Shown: positions 37,595-49,500 of the stretch, in pieces
How positions within the stretch are numbered: the first letter of the stretch is position 1
Layout: each line of letters begins with the position of its first letter
Source of the DNA: Lingula anatina
Taxonomy: Eukaryota > Brachiopoda > Lingulata > Lingulida > Lingulidae
NCBI RefSeq assembly: GCF_001039355.2
Contig: NW_019775712.1
Coordinates: forward strand, 178,723-242,722
Direction of reading: 5' to 3'
Length of the DNA: 64,000 nucleotides
Translations under genes and position numbers: made by a program
The notes under the pieces: generated by a model
What the model was told of the DNA's origin: nothing
The model's input: only the letters and a program-made list of their open reading frames with translations
Databases searched by the model: none

Positions 37595-38335
37595 TAATAA
37601 AAAACAACTGAATTTAGCTTCATTTTATATGGAAGCCTATCTCTCGCAGGCATTAACTTAACCCCACCTTCTATGGCTAATGGCAGCCATTTTGTTTTGT
37701 TTTCAAAAAGGATATACATAACATTCTCATCACATATGTAGAAATACTCAGAAACAAACCTAATTTATCAATTAATATTATATCTCCATGGCAGAAGAAG
37801 CCCTATGTGTATACTATAGTGTTCCTTTGATATGGCGGCCATCTTGGATTTTTCTCGAAATGCCTGCGAATAAAGGTTAGTTACTCACCACAAATATATT
37901 ATTTCTGTAATAAGGCACTCAGAAACTAAATTAATTAGATAGTGGGCAATGCATCTTCCCAGTTGGCATTAGTTAAAAACCCTTGTACATGTTCTAGTAT
38001 TCCTATGCCATACGGCGGCCATCTTGGATTTTTCAAAAAGTTCAAGGACACTCGTTTCTTATCTGACATATTTGCATAATATGGGTAATAAGGATGTGGA
38101 AAACATTGAGAAAAAACTTTATTTGATAAAAATCAACATAGGTATGTATATATTTCTACATCATTTCACACATTGGCGGCCATTTTGGATTTTTTGGCCA
38201 AACGGTAATTTTTTTCCGTGGGCTACGGCTCTAATTTGACTTAGTATGTCAAAAGGTACCCACATGCAAAATTTGGTGCTTTTATCCGCCGTGTCACGAT
38301 TTGGCCATTTTTTTGCCCTAAGCAACCGGACTATA
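35962..38335. mobile_element. Long palindromic (fold-back) element with ATGGC(C)GCC sub-repeats
   Basis: The left end TATAGTCCGGTGGCTTAAGG and the right end CCTAAGCAACCGGACTATA are inverted copies, and the similarity continues inwards for several hundred bases (CGTGACACGGCGGATAAAAG, TACCTTTTGACAT.CTAA, AGAGCCGTAGCCC, ACCGTTTGG). Within the arms a block like AAAATCCAAGATGGC.GCCAT recurs every 150-190 bp, in plus orientation in the left arm and inverted in the right arm. TA or TATA flanks both ends. No open frame of protein-like character. It begins where the 3' flank of gene A stops matching its allelic copy at 44010. Confidence 0.75.
37567..37602. repeat. (AAT)n microsatellite
   Basis: AATAAT run near the centre of the palindromic element, at the point where the orientation of the sub-repeats switches. 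Confidence 0.85.
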
Positions 38336-39210
38336 AGGAAGAGCCAGACCAATATCGTTTGGGTAAAGAGGTAGTTGTACCGTGTATTTAAAGGAACAAC
38401 AATAGCGTTTCCTTATGCAATGACCAAACGTTATTTTGAAGTGCCTTGCATTAATGTCGATAGTGATGATTTATTATTTAAACCCATATATATAGATCCA
38501 AAGTCAAATGCGCTCTACTTAGTAAAAACAAATGTTTGAGTTACACTAGAACCAGAGAATGTTTAGTCGGTAGGTTAAGAAAAGTAGTTGGTGATTTGGA
38601 AATTAGGTTGCATTCACTTCGCTCAGGCAGAGCTACTGCTGTAGCAAATGAATGACAGATGTTGGAAAAGGCCGTTGCAAATCTGATTCTTCCAAGGATG
38701 GATACGAAGCAGATTCGCTTGATTGCAGATTGTCAGTTTCTACATCTTTGCACATGTAATAGAATGATTGACGCATTTTTTACCATTTACCCTAACTTTT
38801 TGAATTTATACTAGTGCGCTGGCAAAATCCATTTGATGTCTTTGTTGTTATGAAGGCGTATAGCAAAGAATTGAACATTCTCGTGTTTCGAAGTATAGCG
38901 GGAAAATGTTTTTGACGTTATTGGAGCATGCGCAATGATAGGGTGTTGCGATTAAAAGATATTTGTGGTCATTCTAGGCTTACGTGCACTGCTATGCAGA
39001 TCAATTTTCTCAAATTTTTAATTTAACAGTATCTTATATTTGCGTAAACAAAAGGGGAAGTCTGACTCATTTAAATCTGCAGTATGAAAGGCGCTGGAGT
39101 ATGAAAGGCGTGCTCACGACGCACAATCGTGTCTCGCCAATAAACGTCGATTGCGCAACGTGTACAACAATTTTCAAAAATTTCAAATTTTGTTCAATTC
39201 TGCATTTAAT

Positions 39211-39378
39211 ATGCCTCCAAAAGACAAGAGAAAGAAGCTTAGAGAGCAGTACATCTCACGTGGACCCTGCGACTTTACCTCCTCTACCTCTACGAAATCC
39301 ACGACCTCCACTGCACCCAAAATTCGTAGGGAACGTACGATCCTAAAATTCGTGCGTCTGGTTGTGACCGAGGCTTAA
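39211..39378 (+). CDS. Small lysine/threonine-rich open frame, 55 codons, doubtful
   Basis: Starts MPPKDKRKKLREQY and continues with a Ser/Thr-rich stretch to a stop at 39378. The basic start followed by a low-complexity stretch could be the N-terminus of a mobile-element protein or a chance frame. There are no recognised motifs and no support from the other haplotype. Listed only because it is the most protein-like frame between the palindromic element and 40829. Confidence 0.15.
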   Translation: MPPKDKRKKLREQYISRGPCDFTSSTSTKSTTSTAPKIRRERTILKFVRLVVTEA

Positions 39379-40828
39379 ATGGATAAATGGTTTAGAAAAT
39401 ACAAATTGCGGTAAAAATATCCATATTTATACCATCTTTCAAATTTATAAAATGTACCACACTAAGGTTTTCAAAGAGGCAAAGGAATGTTCATTAAATT
39501 GAAAAGACGCTATCAAATATCACCAAATTTACACATAATTAGCATTAGGGTGTTCTCGTTAAGGGTAAAGTGTCTAATAGCGTACGGTTACACCGCATGC
39601 TGAAATTATCTCCTGCAGGCGCCGCAGCTTGCCTTCACAAAGGTAACAGTTCTGTTTTAAGGGATAATGCCCCAGTCATGCTAAAATGCGGATTTGTTCC
39701 GGATTATTGGGAGGTTTGTGCTCCTCTGCATTCACACTCTAATTCATGCCTTTTGCACCTTTCTTGGGTTATCGAAAAAATCCTTAGATTACCAAAAATT
39801 TTTCAAAATACAGGGTTACTACTTAATATGGAATATCATTTTTGGCGAGTAAATTTTCTACAAAATATTTATATTCTCTCTAACTATTTTAAATCCAAAA
39901 CGAAAGTGTCACTCCATGTGTAGCCAGGTGTGTTACCTAATTACCACATAACTCTCGAAACAATTGATGCATACAGTTGCATGTTCTGTGGTCAGAAATG
40001 TGAGCGGTGGTCTTTTCGGCAATTTCTGCCCTTGTATAAAAACGCCTGGGTTTGGTCAGTCTTTGGAGTGTATTTAGAGAAGCAACAAAGGGATCAAAGG
40101 GATTATACTGCTGACGTTCTGTCAACGTAAATTAGTTTTTTTCTGAAAGGAGTCAGCTAAGCCGGAGGTGAGTCTACTAGAACACACAGAGGACGATACC
40201 ATTTTAACCCAGGGGCGTACAGAGATGGGTATAAACGCCTTAAAAACTATCGGTGTGCCCATGATTATTTATTGACACTAAAATCATCCTTAGAAATGGT
40301 GTGCACAGCTCTATTAAGTCGGGCCAAGGCAGAGGCACATAAATCCCACAACGTCATACACAGCAATTTGGACCTGAAAACACATGTATTACGTTACATT
40401 ACTTTGGCGGGTCAGGTTTTTTTTTTTTCTACATGGGAATGCCCAAACGGAAAATTTCGCTAAAGGGCACGTAACAGCACTGACCAATCCAGTAGCAACT
40501 GTGACTGCGATCTATATTTAAACTCACCGCTCTCAGCCACTTGAACACCCGCGGTCGTCATACACACAGTTCCGATACGCTACGCGGTGACGACTTTAGC
40601 GAAATAACGTGTTGAATACCCTACAGAGTAATCAGATCAGCTGAAATAACGACCTTTTGCTTTCAGTGAAGTGGGCCATTTGTATACCTGTTCACATATA
40701 TAAAAGTCATACAAAAGATCCATCTTTTACATCTTTCGTAAAAAAGGATAGGAAAGGTGTGAAAAGATGAATAAAATATACCCTTTTTATCACCTTTCAG
40801 GATATACAAAAGCTAAGTTTTCATGCAG

Positions 40829-41909
40829 TATAGTCCGGTGGCTAAAGGAAAAATTCGTGACACGGCGGATAATTCACTGAATTTTGCATATGGGTACCTT
40901 TTGACATACTAAATCAAATGAGAGCCGTAGCCCACGGAAAAAAATTACCGTTTGGCCAAAAAATCCAAAATGGCCGCCAATATGTGAAATTCTGTAGAAA
41001 TATATACATACCTATGTTGATCTTTATCATATTAAGTATTTTCTCAATGTTTTCCACATCCTTATTACCCATATTATGCATATGTGTCAGATAACAAACA
41101 AGTGTCATTGGACTTTTTGACAAATCCAAGATGGCCGCCATATGGCATAGGAATGCTAGATCATGTTCACGGGTTTTCAACTAACTAATGCCAACTAGGA
41201 ATATGCATTGCCCACTATCTAATTGTTTCTTATTACACAAATAATATATTTGTGGTGAGTAACTAACCTTTATTCTTAGGCATTTCGAGGAAAATCCAAG
41301 ATGGTCACCATATCAAAGGAATACTAGAATACACATACATGGTGTACTGTAGGGCTTCTTCTGCCATGGAGATATAATATTAATTGATAAATTAGGTTGG
41401 TTTCTGAGTATTTTCCACATCTTTTTAATTCTCATAATATATATATATGATGAGAATGTTATGTGTATCCTTTTTGAAAAGAAAACAAAACAAAATGGCT
41501 GCCATTAGCCATAGAAGGTGGGGTTCAGTTAATACCTGCGGGAGATAGGCTTACATATAAAATGAAGCTGAATTCAGTTGTTATTCTGTTTTTTTAGTAT
41601 TATTATCCCATGATACATATCTGTTAGGTAATTAATGTCCATATTTGATCATTTTGGGGAAATCGAAGATGGCCTTCTTTTCCCCATCTGAAAACTGGTG
41701 CATTAGATTTTATACGTACTTCTAAGGCAAATGAGGGTAATCATGATATTTTGTCAAAATACTTAAGGGTATGCACTTGTTACCCACCAGATAGATATCC
41801 CAAAGTCCAAAAAGAATGTGGGAAATACCGAGAAACAAAATTAATTTTACATTGAACCCAATGTCTCTCTGGCAGTAGTTGAATGTACTATTCCTGTTGT
41901 GAATTGCAG
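40829..41909 (-). mobile_element. Inverted half-copy of the palindromic element
   Basis: This is the reverse complement of about 37255-38335: it begins TATAGTCCGGTGGCTAAAGG, carries the same order of blocks (CGTGACACGGCGG, ACCTTTTGACATACTAA, CCAAAATGGCCGCC) and ends at GAATTGCAG, where the match stops. It has only one terminal repeat, so it is truncated. Matching open frames in the two copies reflect shared sequence and not coding. Confidence 0.75.
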
Positions 41910-41956
41910 ACATTCATCTTCACTGTCAGAATTTTCTTTAGTAAAAGTAGTAAAAG

Positions 41957-41981
41957 TTTTTTTTTTTTTTTTTTTTTTTTG
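41957..41981. repeat. Poly-T run
   Basis: About 24 T shortly after the truncated end of the half-element. Could be the trace of a minus-strand retrotransposed insertion that cut the half-element, but no other feature supports this. Confidence 0.5.
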
Positions 41982-42994
41982 TAATCAAATGATATTAGTG
42001 TGGGGCAGTCTCACTCAGGCACTTTCTTAATATAAACTCGTAATGTTTAACATGGAATGTCAAATTTTCACGCAGTTTTTCTATATCCATTAGTGGTGGT
42101 TCGGTAATGTTGTATAGCGTGCTTTATTGTCTCTTCATTATACTTTACCTTTTTTAGATTTTCTTATATATTTCTGCACCATCTGAAAATAAAATACAGT
42201 GTCTTTGAATCAACAGTTTAGTTTGGAAATGACACAGCCGACCCAGGTAACCCCATATTCACTGACAAATAACTCGTATGGCCGACGTAGTTATGTAAGA
42301 TGGCTATATAAGATGTTTACAGCATATATTCAGGTACCAAAAAATGAAATAATATTTTTTCAAAACACAAAATGGATAAATTATATTAAAAATAATCAAC
42401 ACTAAAACTACGCAATAAAGACCATCTGCGCATGCGCAGTGGTGGTGACTGCTAAACTACGAACTCATCAGATGTAAATAAATTGAATCAAGGTTATTTA
42501 TCTCATGAAATGGACATTTTTTGGATAAATGGCACTTGTCTGGATCATTTATTGCTTGGATTGTTTTTATGCCGACTTGTATATATATATTATATATATT
42601 GGTATTTTAAGTTTGTGACAAAAATGCTGAACACCATAATAAATATTCATATAATTTACTACTATGCAGAGAAGATGCCTCATTTTCTTTCAAATAAGAA
42701 AGACTAAACAATACAAGTTTTATTTCACTGTAACTTGTTTAAAATATATCCATATAACACGCAGGGGTTATATAGGTTAAATAAAAGTCAAAGAAAAGGC
42801 ATGTGTTTTTCACTGGATCTTGGTTTATTCACATGGATTCACAAGACACGTAAAAACTAAAAAAGAAGAAAAGAAAAAGAAAATTACAACAATGTACTTA
42901 CTAACGGTTATTTACGTGTTCAAATTTACTTACTCAAAAATGTATACATTTCAATAATCACCAATAATAAATAACTAATCATCAATAATCAATA

Positions 42995-42995
42995 N
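42995..42995. other. Single-N contig join
   Basis: The sequence after the N (GACGGCGAAAGCGGGGAAGC) is identical to 34739 onwards. The sequence before it is an AT-rich simple repeat. Confidence 0.9.
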
Positions 42996-43214
42996 GACGG
43001 CGAAAGCGGGGAAGCGTCCTCTTCTCAAATCAGTTTGGATGTGGAGGTTTCCCCCCGTTCTGAAGTTACCACTGATGACAGCCAAGATCCTGGAACCGAC
43101 AGAGATCACCAACAGGAAGTCTCAGACGTGGAACAAGAACCGGACGAACAGCTCCAAGACCCAAGTGTTGAAGCTGAAGAGTCACCAGGGTCACAAGTCA
43201 CCGATGCAGACTGA
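42996..43214 (+). pseudogene. Orphan copy of the last coding part of gene A (probable true 3' end of one haplotype)
   Basis: Encodes the acidic tail of gene A from GESGEASSSQ to SPGSQVTDAD and then TGA at 43212-43214. The first 191 bp are identical to 34739-34929. It has no promoter, start or upstream exons of its own. If 34929 is continued directly at 43187, the frame is kept and gene A ends after 825 residues. The following 43215-44010 matches the 3' flank of gene A at 35147-35960 with small differences. Confidence 0.8.
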
Positions 43215-44010
43215 AAGGGGTAAATTGATGTTTTAACAGGCTTTAACGTCTTACACTGGATCGAAAGGCAAAGGCAAATAAAAAGAAACGATTCTTGAAG
43301 GTACCAAACAGGACACACAATAGCCACCGGAGCATAAACAACGGGTGGATAATATTGCTGCAGATGTGGAGGATGAGTTTAGTATCTGTAGAATTAGAAA
43401 ATTAGCTTATTCTGCGTTATCACATGCAAATGCATGATTGCAATCTAATGCTTGTTATATAAGTAGTCGGTTGTGAAGACATGTAATGTCTTGTAGCAGT
43501 CAGGTTGGTACCTTGGTCAACTAGGGCTTGCAGGGAACCAGTCTTGGCTGTCCTTTTTCAATAAATACTAACTTGATAAAGAATCTCCCGTCACCTTACA
43601 CAGATACTACAGACGTTTTTGAAGTTTTTTTCCTTTTATAACCAACACTATTATAGCTTTATTTTGTTCAGAAATTATAGAGTTATGAAAAGATGACTTT
43701 TGAATAAGATTTGAATTTTAGATTGTTGTTCAGACATGCACATGCTGTTATCAACTGCATGTATTCCATTTGAATAAAATATCTTTGAAAATACATGATG
43801 ACTCTGTAACAACGCATTTGTAATAAACCAGTATTTTCTCTATACACAGCTTTCTGTAAGCACGAGCAGCGTTAAAAAGTTTGCTTACCCCCTTCTCTCT
43901 CTCTCTCTCTCTCTCTCTACTCAAGGGTATTAAAATCCAAAGACGGAGTTAATTGATAGCCCTGATATTTTGTTTCTTTCACACACTTAAAATATGTCAT
44001 CCAAGTGTCT

Positions 44011-46341
44011 AAACACCCAGCTTATACTTATAAAACAGCCTCGGTCTTTATCAGCATACTCTGAGGTCAGCACAACAACATATTGAACTCAGTCAAATAA
44101 TTGCACGATAAGGCATGAGGAGTTAGATGTGATACTATATCCACATGTTAGGCTTAATATACCGTGGACATTGAACTTTTTAAGGTCGCAATAATTCTTT
44201 GCTGATAAAATGCAACCTCGGTCGTGCGATACTGTTAACAGCGTTGAGGTGTACACATCATAGGAAAGTTTTCACCATTTTAGTTTTAATATACAGTATG
44301 ATATCATGAATTGATAGATATCATACATTAAACCCACAGATATCCGGTAGTTATGACAAAGTATTGTTAAATAATAGTTTAGGTCGCAACAGGTGACTTT
44401 AATTTGTTTGCTAATATAAGTGTAAATAGACATGGCTTGTTCAAATTTAGATAAGTTTTGAACCAGAACCATTTTTTTTACCCGAGTAATCAACCGTGAG
44501 TGATAAAGTACATTCAGCAGCAAGCTCAACTAGTTAAACGCCAACATTGTGCAGGGGCGGATCCAGGATTATTTGAAGGGAGGACCAGTTTTTAGAAATG
44601 ACAGGCCACGGATACTAGGCTGACCCTGACCCCCCTCTCACCCGTCGTGGGCTTCGGGTCCACTAAAGGGCCCCGAAAATATCTGGTATTTTAGAGGGCG
44701 AATGGTGCCATTTGGAACGGTTAAGAACTATGACGCAGCTCGTCAAAATTTCAAGGGAGGGGGGACCATTGGTGTGATTTTTTTCAGAAATCGAAGGGGG
44801 AGGGGGTCAGGACCCCCTCACCCCCTTAAATCCGCCACTGTTGTGAAAGGTTCGATTTTCTTTTCCTCGATCTAGCAGCACCTAGACCACCTTGTATAGG
44901 TAATCTTAATGTGAGGTTTAAATGAACCATCCTCGAACAGCTAGGGGGGACTTTTCTGTTCGTTCGGTGTCACTCAAAAGGAATTGAAAAAGTTAAATAT
45001 ACATGTCTTTCTTCAAGTTTAGGTACGTTTTGAAACAGTATGATTTTTACCCGATTGCTGATCAACCGTGCGTGATGGTTTTTATTTGTGGAATATCAAA
45101 AAAGAATATTTTGTCATAAAATAAATAATAAGGAGAAAACGAGGCAGAAAAACTGTCAAATGTACAGACATAAAAACAGAAAATAAAGATGCAGAAAATA
45201 GGTCCTTTTGTCAATTTTGATGCAACAATAAATAATGCTTATAACAGCACAGTCAATCAACACTGAATTTTAATCATGCACATAGTGAATGATTGAATCT
45301 AACGAACTGCAATGATATGAGTTCATTTCCATTTTTGACACTTTATTACACAAAGCACGATAACAAGTTTACCGTCATTTTTATGTAAGCAACTAACAAT
45401 TTTGTTGAGAAGCAGAGAATGTCAAAAGAACACTTTTACATATCTAATTAGTTCTATAATGAGACTGTTAACATGCCTAAGAATTAAATCTGAAGAAAAA
45501 CCACGTTTATATAAAAAAGGCATAACTTCATCAAAACTTAGCTGATCAAGGTTATTTTCAAACTTGATCTGTATTTTAGAAAGATTGATCACTCCCGTGA
45601 GATGCAAGACAATAGGCCAGTCGGTTTTCCATGAAATGTGTTATCAGTGTTGCATACATGCTGAAAAAAAAGAGAAAAAACAATATTACTTATTAAATAA
45701 TGGCCCAATCATGCTGATTTTCGAACTTGATGTATATAATATGAATATCCATCAGTTCTGTAAGTTTCAAGGCAAAAGGGTAAAACTGTTTCCACTTAAC
45801 GTGTTATCGGTGCTGCATAGATGAGGAAAAAAGTATAAAAACAGCACAACTGTGGAAAAATGGCCCGATCATGCTAATTTTCGAACGTGACCTGCGTATT
45901 TTAAATAATCATCAGATCTGTAAGTGGAAATTATTTTTTCACACTAAGCTGTTTCAACAGTTCCTCCAGCACGGCAAAATATCTACCTAGTGAGAAGTCC
46001 TGGGTGTGGAAAATACATTGCTTTTATTGACTTAGAGTTGCCGATGATTTCCACCCAGTGATGGGTCAATGTATTAAGTGTGTCATCATAGAGGGTTAAA
46101 TTGACAATTGCAACTCCTTTGCCTGCAGACCGAAAACTTCACACGGAGCCGCAGAGAAATCACTTCACTCGAAGTCCTTTTTATACCCATATTTCAACAT
46201 AAAATCATATACGTTAAAATATTACCAATATCTACATGTAAAAACTTATCTTATCTAACTTCACGAGACAAGGGTCGCGAGAATCGCGCGACATTTTTGG
46301 GGGTGTGCGACCTCATAAGGGGCGTTACTGTGCTCTTTACA
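44011..46341. other. Intergenic stretch upstream of gene B
   Basis: Holds a short MITE (44552-44840) and otherwise AT-rich sequence without recognisable genes. The promoter of gene B should be at its right end, where a GC-richer stretch (46260-46340) with TCGCGAGAATCGCGCG precedes the start codon. Confidence 0.4.
44552..44840. mobile_element. MITE with CAGGGGCGGATCC / CCGCCACTG termini
   Basis: The left end CAGGGGCGGATCCAGGATT and the right end AAATCCGCCACTG are imperfect inverted repeats, flanked by the direct repeat TTGTG (44547-44551 and 44841-44845). The inside is C/G-rich with GACCCCCCTCACCC blocks in both orientations. Non-coding, of hAT-like appearance. Confidence 0.7.
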
Positions 46342-46548
46342 ATGGAGGACACTGAGCTATTACATGTACCTGCCAACAGGTAAGATAGGTTTTCCTTGCT
46401 AGAAATACATTAGAGGTTAGAAACACGTTAACGGGGAAAGATCGAAGCAGGGCGCTGCTGATTGCGACGTAATAAGTTGTGTGTTCTGTTGGTAAAAATA
46501 CTGACATGACAAAATGACACCTACTTTCGATTTGTGGAGCACGCGCGC

Positions 46549-46586
<38 letters not shown>

Positions 46587-49500
46587 ATTTAGAAACTGTC
46601 CCAAAATTATGGCTCATTGTCTACATATCCTGCTGAGACTGGTCGGACAATCAACCTTAATCACTCATTTTACCTTTTTATTAAGAAATACCCTCTCCCT
46701 CTCTCTCTCTCTCTCTCTCAAACACCTACACAATCACACGCACACACATATATATTGTAAATATGCACACATTGACTTATAGGGAACAAATTAAGTTATG
46801 GTAGTTGCTTATTTGAACACTTTCTGTCTTCTAAACACTTAATAAGGGCAAATGTTCACGTTTTCGTTTTTTATTTTTGCAGTAACGCAAGAGAAAACGA
46901 CAAATGGGAATTATCTTTGCTAAACGATGCAGATTATCAGGCCTTCAAAAGGAGTCTGAACTCGCCATTTGCATTCGAAGTCAACCCAGAGGACATCGTA
47001 CCACGCAGCAAGAGAAGGGGACAACAAACAGGAAGCAAATATAACAAAATTGATCCCTTCCTCAACCGTTATATAAGCTATGTAGATATCTACGAGGCAA
47101 AACTGCTGGGAAAAAGAGACGGTATTACAAAAAGCGTTGAAAGTTATTTGGAGGATAAAATTATAGGCGAACTGAAACCTAGTATATCAGGAAGCGGAAA
47201 TGAATCGTCACAACAAATTTTGAAATTTAAATTATTCCCAGTGGGGAGCTTCTACGAAGGCGTGAAAGTCAAACGTGCCAATGAATTCGACTTTCTACTC
47301 GTCCCTTTCATTGAAGACAAGACCAACCAGCAGCGCATAGAAATCGGACCAAAACTAACCATGAGAAAAAAGTCTCTACCAACCTTCAAAAATAGGGATC
47401 GTCCTGTCCAGCACCTGTCCTATTTCAGCCTTGATACAACTGACCAGGAAGTTGAGAAGGCGCTCCGCAGTCTTACCGGCGCGTCGACAGGTGATACAGA
47501 TACCAGACGCGGACAGATACCAGCACGGAATGTGACAGAGAATTTACGGAAACTAGTCTGTAAGGCTCTCGGGTGTGGTAATTCTAATGCTGTCACCATC
47601 AACGGCCCCGCAGTCACTCTGTACCTCAGTTGTTCTGAAAGAGGAAAGAAGAACAAGTATGAAGTCAAAGTTGATTTGACATTTGCTCTTAAAGTGGATG
47701 GTTTTATAAGCTGTAAGTATGACGTTGCAAGATTTTCTTACCGTTTATGAACGACCTGCCACACACACACGCACATGCACACGCACGCACATAATATATA
47801 CATTTTCTTTCTTCAGCGTTCTTGCATTGCTGTTCGTTTTTAGAGTATCATTAAAAGAAGTTTCAGCTGTTGATGGATCTGTTATAAAAGTTCCGTTGTC
47901 AAGCACCGTTACAATGGGGGGCGGGGTGTAAGGTTCGATTCACAGACCGAGAAGAAGTGAGCAACAAGAGTCGTGGATTTCCAAACAGCTTTATTCCCAC
48001 TACCTAAGTTCTCCTCTCTACCCACCACCTGTTCTATTTACCTTAATGTCTAATTTAAATATGACCTTATAATAAATTATTCTAGTCTAGGCGCGGGCGC
48101 CGCGACATCCTAGGGGCTATGCATGAGGCATTGTTTTATGAAAGGTACCTCTTACTACATCGATATTGCGTGGCTAGTTTTGGTAATTTACGAATTTTCT
48201 ATTATTTGGTATTTGCTTTGCTTTAAAAAAACGAAAAAGGAGCGTATGTTGTAAAGTTTTAAAATTCGAGGGCGAATTTTTTGAAGAAAGTTGTAGAGTT
48301 AATGACTAACGCTTTCACTAATTGCAGATAATGATTAAAGCGAAGTCAAACGAATAAAAGGATAGGGAATTAGTAAGTGTAAAGCCTGGGTCACACTGCG
48401 CTTGCAACCTTTTGGCAACCTCTTTGCAACCTCAGTCGCAAGGAGGTTGCCATACGTTTTAAAGTGGTCGCATAAGGTTGCTAACAGGTCGCCTGCGATC
48501 GTTGACACACGAAGGCCATTTTTTGTGCACCGACAACCAGTGCGACTAAAGATGAAAATTATCGGTATCCTAAAGGTTGCCTATCGGTCTCTTCTTGGTT
48601 GTCAGTAGGTTGCTATAACCAGTAACATACCATTTACAACTGCACGCTCGATTGACCGTATTTAGTCGACTGGTCGCTTACAAGTTTTTTACCAGTCGCA
48701 AGTAGTCGGCAGCAGGTCGCCAGAAGGTTGCAGTTGTAACTGCATGGTCGATTGACGGTCTTTAGTATCTCGGTCGCTAACAGGTTTCTTACCGATCGCA
48801 GGCGTTCGAAAATATGTCGCGGGAAGGTTGCAAGCGACTGCAATAAAATAGGCGTAGGATGGTGGTCTATTTGGGCAAATTCTTTTTCATAATTTGTTAT
48901 GTAAGCCTTCTAAATATCAAGGTCACAAATTATAATATTTTAGAAAAAGAAAACATAAATTGCATTTGTTGGCAATATTTTATACCAATTTCCAATGCTA
49001 TCATATACCAGGCAGGTATTTCACACTTACGAAACAAAAAAAAATGTGATGATAAAGGGAAGTTTGGCGTAGTCAGACGTTGATTTATGGCGACGATCTA
49101 ACACTTAGAAATTAGCTCGTAGCCTCGGATTCAATGCTGCAAATTTTGGAAGTTAGATTATCTAGCCTCGGATTCAATGCTGCAAAATTTGGGAAGTTAG
49201 ATTATCTAGCCTCGGATTCAATGCTGCATTCCCCATATGGAATCTTGACCAATCACAGATGGGGGGTTCTCTTACGTCCGTACCTCAGCATTTAATCAAA
49301 CGAGCACTATTAATCCATCCCACTCTGCTCAATAGACAGTTGTTGTCAGAAAATTCGACTTCGTCAGCAAATTACACTGTTTACAATTTTGAAAACCGGG
49401 TTTGGTCAAGATTCCATATGGGAATGCAATTTACGATTTTTTGACGCTACGTTTATTTATTTTATCATTTTGCGAAAATCATAGGTAAAATGCCGAAAAC

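Noticed and set aside
38024-38239. 71-codon frame that matches the 88-codon frame at 40914-41180
   Set aside because: Both lie in copies of the same palindromic element, so the similarity comes from DNA duplication; there are no protein motifs.
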